Below are positions 42,753-50,696 of a DNA stretch of 64,000 bases, one piece after another. Within the stretch, counting starts at the first letter, position 1; each line of letters starts with the position of its first letter. Position numbers and translations under genes: made by a program. The stretch comes from JAIROC01 sp031553535 (GTDB lineage Bacteria; Bacteroidota; Bacteroidia; Bacteroidales; WCHB1-69): assembly GCA_031553535.1 (NCBI GenBank), contig JAVBLM010000035.1:1-64000 (forward strand). Direction: 5' to 3'. The notes below the pieces were generated by a model. The model was not told the origin of the DNA, did no database searches, and worked only from the letters and a program-made list of their open reading frames with translations.

Positions 42753-45311
42753 ATGAACAAGCAAGATTTATTACCCAGGCTTTGTGTTTCCATTTGGAAA
42801 TACGCAATTGTGCTTCTTCTGTTTGCATTTAATGTACAGGATGCAAAAGCACAAGACACTATTCCGATAGTCAACCCGATAAACAACATTTATGTTGAAA
42901 ACGGGGATGTGGTTTCGGCAATTACTTTTACCGGAACCGCAGAGATCTATCATTGGTTTGCCAACGGAAGCGCTATCGGCATGACAACTACTTCCGGGGT
43001 GAATACCATTCCCGCGTTTACGGCTATCAATAACGGTTGGGGGCCGATTTATACTACTATTAATGTCGTGCCGATGCGTGTAAATAATGGAATGGACACG
43101 ATTCCAGGAACACCCATGTTATTTACTATCCATGTTACCGGAGATAGCCTCAATTGGAATGATAGCACCGATTGGCGGGATACAATACTTCCTTATGTTA
43201 ATCCTGTTAACGATAAATATGTTTTCCATGGAAATACTGTTCCATCCATTATTTTTAGCGGGGATGCGGATTCCTACACCTGGACAGCAACAGGGGATAA
43301 TATCGGAATGACGGCTAATTCGGGAACGAACACCGTTCCTTCCTTTACGGCTATTAATACCGGTTATACCACATTGAGGACAACTTTTACGGTAACTCCT
43401 GTGAAAAGTATTCTTGGAAATACCGTTACCGGAACCCCCATGTTATTTTCTATCCATGTTACCGGAGATAGCCTCAATTGGAATGATAGCACCGATTGGC
43501 GGGATACAATACTTCCTTATGTTAATCCTGTGAACGATAAATATGTTTTCCATGGAAATACTGTTCCTTCCATTGTTTTTAGCGGGGATGCGGATTCCTA
43601 TACCTGGACAGCAACAGGGGACAATATCGGAATGGCGGCTAATTCCGGAACGAACACTGTTCCTTCCTTTACCGCTATAAATACCGGTGGACTTATGTTG
43701 AGAGCTGCCATAACGGTAACTCCTGTGAAAAGTATTTCGGGAAATACCATTACCGGAACTCCCATGCTATTTTCTATTCATGTTACTGGAGACAGCCTCA
43801 ACTGGAATGATAGCACCGATTGGCGGGATACAATACTTCCTTATGTTAATCCTGTGAACGATAAATATGTTTTCCATGGAAATACTGTTCCATCCATTAT
43901 TTTTAACGGGGATGCGGATTCTTACACCTGGACAGCAACAGGGGACAATATCGGAATGTCGGCTAATTCCGGAACGAACATTGTTCCTTCCTTTACTGCA
44001 ATAAATACGGGTTATACCACACTGATGGCAACTTTTGCGGTAACTCCTGTGAAAAACAATATCAATGGAACGCCTATGTCTTTTTCTATATATGTTTCTC
44101 CTCATGATCAAGATAGTATTCCCGGTACGATTCCGGTTCAAGGGATTTCGGTTTATCCGAAAAGTATAACAATTTCAATCGGTCAATGGCAAAATTTATT
44201 TGTATTCGTAAGTCCGTATAATGCAAGTAACCGGGCGTATAATTATTATATTAATGATCCGCAAATTGTTTCTCTTGATACAGCTATGAGTTTTTATGAT
44301 TCTGTTTTTATTCAGGGATTAACTCCGGGCACTACTTTTATTGTTTTTGAAACTATAGAAGGAGGATTCCGGGATACTTGTTGGGTAACAGTAATCAATA
44401 CGAACACCCACACTTCTATTTCAGGAACGATCTACTTAAAAGATACGGTCATTGTTCCTTCCGGATTGGTATTTCTTTATAAAGAAACAAATGCTGTATA
44501 CCAGTTTGTAGATTCAACTATTATCGATAATAATGGTAATTATATCTTTGCAGGTGTAAGGCAAGGAAATTATTTGGTTCAGGCTTTAACAAATATCCCG
44601 GGAACGTTGCCGACTTATTATGGAAATACCACTGTTTGGTCGTCGGCATCCGTGATAAGGGTAAATAACAATAATCCTGTAACAGGTATCAATATTATAG
44701 TTGTTGGATTTGATTCATTAAGAGGTTCAGGTACTATAAGTGGTTATGTAGGAAATGATGGAAAGAACACGAAATCCACTTTGCACAAATCTTCTGTTGC
44801 AGATCCTTATGTAGATGCAACTGTATTTTTACAACGAAAAGAAAATGATGCAGCCCATACAATAGCGATCACATATACGGACAAAAACGGATTTTTCGAA
44901 TTTAATCATGTTCCTGTTGGTCATTATATTATTGTTGTGGATATTCCGGGATTGGATATGATTGATAATAATGAAATTGATATCACGGAAGATGGACAAG
45001 TGATAGAAAACCAGAATTATATCATAACAGAAGAAGGAATAGAAGCCGAGCATAAAGGAGCCACAAGTATTGAACAATTAAGTACTGAAATTGAAATAAA
45101 TCTCTATCCCAATCCTGCACAAAATGTCCTGCATATTCAATCTTCATCTGTGGTAGAACAAATTACCATCTATGACATTAACGGAAGAATGATAAAACAA
45201 ATACTTTTCCCCAATCAAGACATAAACGTAAACGATTTGGCAAAGGGAATCTACCTTGTTAAAGTAAAAACGGAAGCAGGGGATGTTCTTAGAAAAGTAA
45301 TCAAGGAATAA
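42753..45311 (+). CDS. T9SS cargo with four Ig-like repeats
   Basis: An 852-residue protein. A signal-like N-terminus (hydrophobic about 14-30, ending DAKAQ) is followed by four repeats of about 108 residues. The last three are nearly identical at the DNA level (units begin at 43141, 43465 and 43789, exactly 324 bp apart) with cores such as GDSLNWNDSTDWRDTILPYV and TWTATGDNIGM. An Ig-like domain (about 460-550) and two carboxypeptidase-regulatory-like beta-sandwiches (about 555-760) come next. The C-terminal T9SS type A domain begins NLYPNPAQNVLHI and ends KGIYLVKVKTEAGDVLRKVIKE-like. Probably a surface adhesin or structural protein. Confidence 0.82.
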   Translation: MNKQDLLPRLCVSIWKYAIVLLLFAFNVQDAKAQDTIPIVNPINNIYVENGDVVSAITFTGTAEIYHWFANGSAIGMTTTSGVNTIPAFTAINNGWGPIYTTINVVPMRVNNGMDTIPGTPMLFTIHVTGDSLNWNDSTDWRDTILPYVNPVNDKYVFHGNTVPSIIFSGDADSYTWTATGDNIGMTANSGTNTVPSFTAINTGYTTLRTTFTVTPVKSILGNTVTGTPMLFSIHVTGDSLNWNDSTDWRDTILPYVNPVNDKYVFHGNTVPSIVFSGDADSYTWTATGDNIGMAANSGTNTVPSFTAINTGGLMLRAAITVTPVKSISGNTITGTPMLFSIHVTGDSLNWNDSTDWRDTILPYVNPVNDKYVFHGNTVPSIIFNGDADSYTWTATGDNIGMSANSGTNIVPSFTAINTGYTTLMATFAVTPVKNNINGTPMSFSIYVSPHDQDSIPGTIPVQGISVYPKSITISIGQWQNLFVFVSPYNASNRAYNYYINDPQIVSLDTAMSFYDSVFIQGLTPGTTFIVFETIEGGFRDTCWVTVINTNTHTSISGTIYLKDTVIVPSGLVFLYKETNAVYQFVDSTIIDNNGNYIFAGVRQGNYLVQALTNIPGTLPTYYGNTTVWSSASVIRVNNNNPVTGINIIVVGFDSLRGSGTISGYVGNDGKNTKSTLHKSSVADPYVDATVFLQRKENDAAHTIAITYTDKNGFFEFNHVPVGHYIIVVDIPGLDMIDNNEIDITEDGQVIENQNYIITEEGIEAEHKGATSIEQLSTEIEINLYPNPAQNVLHIQSSSVVEQITIYDINGRMIKQILFPNQDINVNDLAKGIYLVKVKTEAGDVLRKVIKE
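43141..44112 (+). repeat. 324-bp coding tandem repeats x3
   Basis: Three in-frame units of exactly 324 bp (108 codons) inside the T9SS cargo gene. The first two junctions are almost identical over long stretches, so the duplication is recent. The third unit decays after about 44050. A diverged fourth unit precedes them (42865-43140). Confidence 0.85.
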
Positions 45312-45323
45312 ATTGTTACTTAC

Positions 45324-45360
45324 ACCTTCGAGGTTTTCAACTCCTCGAAGGTTTTTTTTA
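45324..45360 (+). terminator. rho-independent terminator
   Basis: The stem ACCTTCGAGG/CCTCGAAGGT encloses a 9-base loop and is followed by TTTTTTTA, 12 bp after the T9SS cargo stop. Confidence 0.85.
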
Positions 45361-45370
45361 TTATCAAGAT

Positions 45371-45502
45371 AAACTTGTCTAAAGTTATTTTTTTGAGATT
45401 GCTTCACACCTCACAATGACGGTAATTATATTGATTCGTAGCGTCATTGTGAGGTGTGAAGCAATCTCTGTATATATTTATTTTTAACTTTTGACAGGTT
45501 CT
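45371..45502. repeat. inverted-repeat element, copy E
   Basis: A 132-bp element. Bases 45395-45420 and 45443-45468 form a perfect 26-bp inverted repeat. Terminal motifs are AAACTTGTCTAAAGTTAT (45371) and TAACTTTTGACAGGTTCT (45485-45502). Relative to copies D and F, both arms carry the same change (GTGTGAAGC instead of AACGAAGC), so pairing is kept. Confidence 0.8.
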
Positions 45503-45568
45503 ATGAATAAAAAACACAGCAGCAACTAATGCGGGAATAATTATTAGAAAAGTGATAATCTTTTTCAT
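45404..45568 (-). CDS. small membrane peptide coupled to the HdeD-like gene
   Basis: A 54-codon frame whose ATG overlaps the stop of the upstream HdeD-like gene (ATGA, 45568-45565). It begins KKIITFLIIIPALVAAVFFIHRT, a plausible single membrane helix. From about residue 23 onward the sequence is translated inverted-repeat element E, so the original C-terminus was probably short or has been replaced. The overlap argues for a real coupled ORF; the lack of family argues for caution. Confidence 0.4.
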   Translation of the reverse strand: MKKIITFLIIIPALVAAVFFIHRTCQKLKINIYRDCFTPHNDATNQYNYRHCEV

Positions 45569-46131
45569 AATGCTATGTTTTTGTTTGTTAGCAATTTCAT
45601 TTGCAACGACAAATAAATTCTGAAGATACCATATACAATAAATGCAACAACAGCCATAATTGCAGCAAATCCTGAGGCTTGTATTGAATAAGTAATGAAT
45701 ATGAATGAGAATAAGTTGGATAATATGGCAAAGAAGAACAATCCGCCACATCCTTTTATTCCTCTTCCCAGAAGTTCAACAGACATCTCTATCGCCCACA
45801 TCGAATGAAACATAATCCAGGATCCAACAGCGTAAACCATTACCATGCTTGTTGTTTCGGGAATGTTTAATAATAAGATAGCTAATGAAATATCGAAAAT
45901 AGCTCCGGTTAACATCCATCCCGGATTGTTTTTGTTACATTGCAAAAAAATGATTTCGGATAGACCTGTAATAAAAAAACCTGCAACAAGAACAATCTTC
46001 AAAGTTTCCCATGTATTAAACGGTCTGAATAAAAACAGCAAACTGAGTATGATTAACAAAATCCCTATAAGCAGAGACAACCACCAGTTTCTAATAATTC
46101 CTTGCGATGAATTAAATGTATAATTTCTCAT
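45565..46131 (-). CDS. HdeD-like DUF308 membrane protein
   Basis: A 188-residue protein with six predicted membrane helices in three pairs (WWLSLLIGILLIILSLLFLF; LKIVLVAGFFITGLSEIIFL; and so on), the layout of DUF308/HdeD. E. coli HdeD is linked to acid resistance; function here is unknown. It has its own promoter and a possible small partner ORF overlapping its stop. Confidence 0.8.
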   Translation of the reverse strand: MRNYTFNSSQGIIRNWWLSLLIGILLIILSLLFLFRPFNTWETLKIVLVAGFFITGLSEIIFLQCNKNNPGWMLTGAIFDISLAILLLNIPETTSMVMVYAVGSWIMFHSMWAIEMSVELLGRGIKGCGGLFFFAILSNLFSFIFITYSIQASGFAAIMAVVAFIVYGIFRIYLSLQMKLLTNKNIAL

Positions 46132-46182
46132 GATCTTTAGATTTTATATTATTTTAAATTAAATTTATTTATTTTTCAAACA

Positions 46183-46190
46183 CAAAGATA
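46183..46190 (-). promoter_or_regulatory. promoter -7 box of the HdeD-like gene
   Basis: TATCTTTG on the minus strand. Leader to ATG 46131 is about 48 nt. Confidence 0.6.
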
Positions 46191-46358
46191 AGTCAAATGT
46201 TTAAAAAAAAAAGAACAACTTTAACCGATTTTTGCTGATAAACTGCATTTTGGATTGAAAAAAACAACATTTGTTCCTGTTTTCTGTCAAAAAAGGGGAA
46301 GGGGAAAGATATGTTTGGTTATTTTGGTAAAATATATTTTTTATTCGGTTTAAAAAGC

Positions 46359-46366
46359 TATTTTTG
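46359..46366 (+). promoter_or_regulatory. promoter -7 box upstream of the HTH gene
   Basis: TATTTTTG. Leader to ATG 46474 is about 104 nt, which is long for this window. Confidence 0.5.
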
Positions 46367-46473
46367 CGAAACAAAAAGTTCCAATTTGGAGTTAAATTAT
46401 AACGTGGTTTTTATTCTTTAACTTTCATAAATTAACTTTTTGATTTTATAATGTTCAATGAAAATATCAAACC

Positions 46474-47445
46474 ATGAAAACTGCAGATTTACATGAAGAA
46501 TTTCTAAACATTCTTTTTGACAAAATACCTAAGAAAAATATTGTAAACAGCATCTCCGACATGCTGAAATTGGAGAAGGACGCTGCTTACAGAAGATTAT
46601 GCGGAAAGGTCAACTTTTCAGTTCGTGAAATGGGGATTATTGCCGACAAAATGGGGATTTCGCTCGATCAGTTGATACATAAGGGCAATGAAATGGTATG
46701 GATGCCGTTTTCGTTGAGGCATCCTGTGAAAATGGGAACGATGGATATCGTTTTCGATATGATAGATTCATGTTTTGAACGAATGGCTCGGAGCGATTCG
46801 CAAACGGGAGAAATGGGAAATATTTATACAACACTTCCGATGGAATATTACCTTTATTCACCCGTGCTGACAAAATTTATGTTTTTCAAATGGGGACATT
46901 ATTTTGTTGGGACAGATGAATTTAATGATTACGCCAATTGGACGCCTCCTTCAAAACTAAATGGTTTGCTCGAAAGATTAAAGGCTGTTTATAATTTTGA
47001 CAAAACTTATTATATTATAGATGATTCGCTCATTTCGTCTTTAGCCAAAGAAATCTGCTATTTTCATAGAATGCATATTATTACCGCCGGGGAAATGGAG
47101 GAAATCAAAGATGCTTTAAAAGATATGTTGACCAAACTCGAACAATGTCTCAGTGGCTTGTATATTCCGACCGTCGGAATAGCGCGGGAAGCGGCTTTTT
47201 ATGTATGTCCGATGCCTTTGGGTTTTACAAGCAATTATTTTTTGTCTGAAAATATACAATGTATTATTTTTCAGACTAATTTTAATTTCTGTATGATTGA
47301 GGACAATAGGGAAAATTTCTTCAAGCTGAAAGAATGGGTTGATTCTTTTCGAGGTATATCAACGATGCTTTCCCGTAGCGGGCGCATCGAAAGGCGATTG
47401 TTTTTCAAAAGTCAGCATGAGGTGTTGGATTATATTTTGGGTTAA
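46474..47445 (+). CDS. HTH (BetR-like) transcriptional regulator, putative
   Basis: A 323-residue soluble protein. Residues about 8-70 look like a lambda-repressor-type DNA-binding domain (SISDMLKLEKDAAYRRLCGKV, FSVREMGIIADKMGISLDQL), as in BetR-domain proteins of Bacteroidota. The rest (about 80-323) is mixed alpha/beta with many aromatics and no family I know. There are no membrane segments. It is an isolated gene with its own promoter; the regulon is unknown. Confidence 0.6.
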   Translation: MKTADLHEEFLNILFDKIPKKNIVNSISDMLKLEKDAAYRRLCGKVNFSVREMGIIADKMGISLDQLIHKGNEMVWMPFSLRHPVKMGTMDIVFDMIDSCFERMARSDSQTGEMGNIYTTLPMEYYLYSPVLTKFMFFKWGHYFVGTDEFNDYANWTPPSKLNGLLERLKAVYNFDKTYYIIDDSLISSLAKEICYFHRMHIITAGEMEEIKDALKDMLTKLEQCLSGLYIPTVGIAREAAFYVCPMPLGFTSNYFLSENIQCIIFQTNFNFCMIEDNRENFFKLKEWVDSFRGISTMLSRSGRIERRLFFKSQHEVLDYILG

Positions 47446-47458
47446 GATATTTTAAGTT

Positions 47459-47680
47459 TTAATCAGCGTTTTGCAACTCCAGGCAAAGACAAAGTGCTTC
47501 AAAAGAATATTTTCCGTTTTCTACTTTCTTTACATTTCCGATTGCCGGAAAAGCAATATGCACGCCGGTGACAGGAATTTTATTAGTAACAACACAATCC
47601 GGTATTTTCTTGCGTGAAGCAATGGCTTGTTGCGGGTTGGTATCTGTAAGTAACAGCAATTTCGGGGAGAGGCATCTCTG
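47459..47680 (-). pseudogene. possible gene remnant
   Basis: A 66-codon frame (47459-47659) has protein-like composition (CVVTNKIPVTGVHIAFPAIG, YSFEALCLCLELQ) but no good start. An ATG in another phase at about 47680 opens SEMPLPEI just before it, so a frameshift may separate the two parts. I do not recognise the family. It could be a truncated gene or chance. Confidence 0.3.
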
Positions 47681-47744
47681 ACATAATATGAATTAAATCA
47701 CTTCATTCGTCGGGGGCTATAAAGTGGACTAAGTGCGAAAGTTG

Positions 47745-47766
47745 AACTTGGGTTCTTACCCAAGTT
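47745..47766. terminator. 9-bp hairpin, terminator-like
   Basis: AACTTGGGT/ACCCAAGTT with a TTCT loop, a perfect stem followed by TGTTTG. It lies 55 bp beyond the aminotransferase stop on the minus strand and could end either transcript. The T-run is weak. Confidence 0.4.
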
Positions 47767-47820
47767 TGTTTGTCAGCAAAGGCTGTGTCTTAGTGCGTTT
47801 AGGTAATTAAACTTTTAATG

Positions 47821-48996
47821 TTAAATTCCTTTAACTGCTTTATTCAATTGATCCAATGCTTTTTCTATTATACTTTTAGGAGAACCGACATTCAGACGCA
47901 TAAACCCTTCTCCGCCCGGACCGAAGATTTCACCATCATTTAATGCCAGTCCGGCATGTTTAACAAAAAGATCAACCAAAGCTTCGTGGGATAATTGTAG
48001 ATCACGGCAGTCAAGCCAAACCAGGAAAGACGCCTCGGGTTTCATTATTTTTATTTGAGGAATATTTTCCTTCATATATTGATCTACAAAGTCAATGTTC
48101 TTCTCTAAATAGGTTAACATTTGAGACAACCATTCTTTCCCATGTCTGTATGCGGCTTCTGTTGCAACAGGAGCAAAGATATGGGGATGATTCAACTCAT
48201 TTGCTTCCAGCCAATGATAAAATTTATTCCGGATAGTCTCATTGGGAACAATAGCGTAAGAACTTACAATACCTGCCATATTAAATGTTTTGGAAGGGGC
48301 AGCGAAAGTAATACTGTTTTGTGCTGCAATGTCAGAAACTTTAACAAAAGGAGTGTGTTTATTGCCATATAACATCATATCAGCATGGATCTCATCCGAA
48401 ACAACAAGAATATTATGTTCTGCACAGATGTTTCCCAATTGTATTAATGTTTCTTTATTCCAAACAATCCCGGCAGGGTTGTGCGGATTGGAAAGAATGA
48501 ATAATTTACACTTGCTGTCTATTATCTTTTCCAGTTGTATGAAATCCATTTCATAGCGATTGTTTATCAGCTTTAGCAGATTATAAACTATTGTACGGCC
48601 GTTTGCCTCCGGTACCAACCGGAAAGGATGGTAAACAGGCGGTTGTATAATGATTTTATCTCCTGTTTCACTAAATACATTTACGGCTAGACCAATTCCT
48701 GTGACAATTCCGGGAATATAGGTTAACCAATCTTGTTTAACATCCCATTGATGCATGTCTTTAAGCCAATCAATGATTGCATGCCAATATTCGTCAGGTG
48801 CTATGGTATATCCGAATATGGGATGGTTCATCCGTTGTTTAAGTGCTTCTATGATAAATGGAGGTGTTTCAAAGTCCATGTCGGCAACCCACAAAGGAAT
48901 GAGGTCTTTGTTTCCGTAAAGAGGTTCTAATAAATCGGTTTTTACAGCATTTGTATTATGACGGCCAATAATCTTATCGAAATTATATATGTTCAT
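47821..48996 (-). CDS. patB: PatB/MalY-type PLP aminotransferase (cystathionine beta-lyase)
   Basis: A 391-residue fold-type I PLP enzyme. LWVADMDFETPPFIIEAL (35-52) is the MalY/PatB signature. PHNPAGIVW carries the Asn that contacts PLP, SDEIHADM gives Asp201, and Lys236 in APSKTFNMAG forms the Schiff base. The Arg in RLNVGSP binds the carboxylate. These enzymes cleave cystathionine or cysteine S-conjugates to pyruvate, ammonia and a thiol. Length is normal. It is monocistronic with its own promoter. Confidence 0.92.
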   Translation of the reverse strand: MNIYNFDKIIGRHNTNAVKTDLLEPLYGNKDLIPLWVADMDFETPPFIIEALKQRMNHPIFGYTIAPDEYWHAIIDWLKDMHQWDVKQDWLTYIPGIVTGIGLAVNVFSETGDKIIIQPPVYHPFRLVPEANGRTIVYNLLKLINNRYEMDFIQLEKIIDSKCKLFILSNPHNPAGIVWNKETLIQLGNICAEHNILVVSDEIHADMMLYGNKHTPFVKVSDIAAQNSITFAAPSKTFNMAGIVSSYAIVPNETIRNKFYHWLEANELNHPHIFAPVATEAAYRHGKEWLSQMLTYLEKNIDFVDQYMKENIPQIKIMKPEASFLVWLDCRDLQLSHEALVDLFVKHAGLALNDGEIFGPGGEGFMRLNVGSPKSIIEKALDQLNKAVKGI

Positions 48997-49017
48997 ATAT
49001 GTTCATTTTTGATAAAG

Positions 49018-49025
49018 CAAAGATA
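49018..49025 (-). promoter_or_regulatory. promoter -7 box of patB
   Basis: TATCTTTG on the minus strand. Leader to ATG 48996 is about 18 nt. Confidence 0.6.
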
Positions 49026-49116
49026 AATCATTTAAGTTTAGAAGCTGTCTTTTATGATAAAAATTAGAGGACTCGTAATGCTGAACATTATTATATCCTT
49101 GTTGTTTCTTAGATTT

Positions 49117-49334
49117 AGAAGTTACGCAACTGGAGAAGTTATAGTAACGCAACATGCAGAAGGCAACAATCAGAAAGGATAAAACCGATAAAGTAGATAA
49201 AGCCGATAAAAGGGTTGATTTCTTGGGAAAAATGCAACATATAGAAAGTAACAAGGAATAACTAAATCAACAAAAGAATAAGCTGCTTGGCGAATTATAA
49301 CTTCCTGTAACTTCATTTAACTTGCGTAACTTCT
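49117..49334. repeat. short inverted-repeat element, second family, copy 2
   Basis: A 218-bp element beginning AGAAGTTACGCAACTGG and ending AACTTGCGTAACTTCT (perfect terminal match over about 13 bp). It contains the 9-bp repeat GATAAAnnn x4 at 49176-49211. No ORF. It fills most of the patB-DUF488 gap. Confidence 0.78.
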
Positions 49335-49358
49335 ATTAGATTGTTAAAATGTTTTCTT

Positions 49359-49718
49359 ATGGCAGAAATAAAAACTAAGCGGGTATATGAACAGGAATAT
49401 GAATCGGATGGATTCAGAGTATTGGTTGATAAGCTATGGCCGAGAGGAATTAAAAAAGAGAATCTGCATTATGATCTTTGGGCAAAAGATATTACTCCAT
49501 CTACAGAACTAAGGCAATGGTATCATAAGGATATGAAAAATCGATGGAAGGAGTTTAAACAAAGATATACGGAAGAATTAGAAGAATCTTCCGCTGTAAG
49601 AACTTTTGTCGATGCAATTAAAAAGGAGAAAGTTGTAACATTGCTATATGCCGCAAAAGATGTAAAGCAGAACCATGCAATTATTCTACAACAGTATCTG
49701 GAGAAAATAGTAAAATGA
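49359..49718 (+). CDS. DUF488 family protein
   Basis: A 119-residue soluble protein (YeaO-like): VDKLWPRGIKKENLHYDLWAKDI, then RQWYHKDMKNRWKEFKQRY and VTLLYAAKDVKQNHA. The family is short and function is unknown. ATG 49359 is preferred to the ATG 18 bp upstream because MAEIKTKRVYEQEY is closer to the family start. Confidence 0.85.
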   Translation: MAEIKTKRVYEQEYESDGFRVLVDKLWPRGIKKENLHYDLWAKDITPSTELRQWYHKDMKNRWKEFKQRYTEELEESSAVRTFVDAIKKEKVVTLLYAAKDVKQNHAIILQQYLEKIVK

Positions 49719-50132
49719 TTTATTATTTTTATCTTATCAAGAGTTAAGATAAAAATAATAAAGATTCACTATAATATACTCATCACATCTTGCAGGACTG
49801 GATACGCATTTCTTGCTTAAGCACACAATTATCTTTCCAGCCTAAGGGAAGACACCTTTCCAAGGTAAGGGAAGACATCTTTCCTAAATAAGGGAAAGCG
49901 CCTTTCTAGCCTAAGGGAAAGTCTCTTTTCGAACTCGGAGAAAAGGCAATAAAGTTACCAATAACAGGAATTGCCCCATTACGTTTCGATACTACATTCT
50001 TTTCTCTTCAGATCCCCTTAAAAAGATATGTTTATAAGTTAGCTGTTTATGCTTCTTTCTTTATGGATTTGAAATGGATTGAGGTTGTTTTGCCTCTTTC
50101 CATAGATGAAAATCGCTTGTTCGTTGATTTTA
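49719..50132. other. intergenic region with a 23-bp hairpin array
   Basis: No gene is supported. It contains array 4 (49843-49934). The promoter of the next operon follows it. Confidence 0.6.
49843..49934. repeat. 23-bp tandem hairpin array 4 (4 units)
   Basis: TAAGGGAA begins units at 49843, 49866, 49889 and 49912, exactly 23 bp apart. Each unit is a small stem of the type GGAAAG/CTTTCT or GGAAGA/TTTCC with a 3-4 base loop. The loop-side sequence varies between units while the arms stay mostly paired. Confidence 0.8.
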
Positions 50133-50164
50133 TTTGGCATGAGACTATTTTGAGTTTACTTTTG
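50133..50164 (+). promoter_or_regulatory. promoter TTTG-N20-TACTTTTG
   Basis: TTTG at 50133-50136 and TACTTTTG at 50157-50164 match both halves of the consensus. The leader is only about 13-19 nt. Confidence 0.65.
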
Positions 50165-50180
50165 CTGAAACTTAAATCAA

Positions 50181-50696
50181 ATGGTCATGAAAAGAAAAAG
50201 TTTCTCAATTTATAGAATAAGTCTATTCATGTTTGTTTTATTCTGCATGTGTGCAAAATATACGTTGGCACAAACTGAATTATTAATTACATATCTTGAT
50301 CAAACTGATGAAAACTTTTCCATTAGTGAACAAGGTAAACTTTCTTTCAGTAAAACTGATCTGATAGTATATGATGGAGAACAATCCCCCATTACCATTC
50401 CTATTTCCTCTATCCGTAAGATCAATGTTTCGTCCAAAAGTGATAATGTTTCCATAACAGAAAATGTCATTACGGAGCAATCTAATATTGTTTTATATCC
50501 CAATCCTGCGGGAGATTATATCTGCATAAAAAGTTCCGGTTCGGAGAAAATCGCGGTAAGTATTTATTCCATTACAGGACAGATAATGTTGCAAGGAAAG
50601 TTCTATTCTGGGGAACAAATAAACATTAGTCGTTTTTCTCCCGGATTATACATTGTAAAGACCGACAAGAAAACCATAAAATTCAGTAAGCTATGA
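50181..50696 (+). CDS. small T9SS-tagged secreted protein
   Basis: A 171-residue protein: signal peptide (to about residue 31, YTLAQ), a short beta segment (LSFSKTDLIVYDGEQSPITI, with PISSIRKI), and from about residue 98 a C-terminal T9SS type A domain (VLYPNPAGDYICIKSSG, ISIYSITGQIML-like, SPGLYIVKTDKKTIKFSKL). Almost the whole mature protein is sorting domain. ATG 50181 or 50187 may be the start. Its stop overlaps the next gene's ATG by 4 bp, so the two products are made together. Confidence 0.78.
   Translation: MVMKRKSFSIYRISLFMFVLFCMCAKYTLAQTELLITYLDQTDENFSISEQGKLSFSKTDLIVYDGEQSPITIPISSIRKINVSSKSDNVSITENVITEQSNIVLYPNPAGDYICIKSSGSEKIAVSIYSITGQIMLQGKFYSGEQINISRFSPGLYIVKTDKKTIKFSKL

Larger units (their letters stand above)
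46132..46473. other. divergent promoter region
   Basis: AT-rich region without a gene. It contains the minus-strand -7 box TATCTTTG (46190-46183) for the HdeD-like gene and the plus-strand -7 box TATTTTTG (46359-46366), about 100 bp before the regulator gene. Confidence 0.55.
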
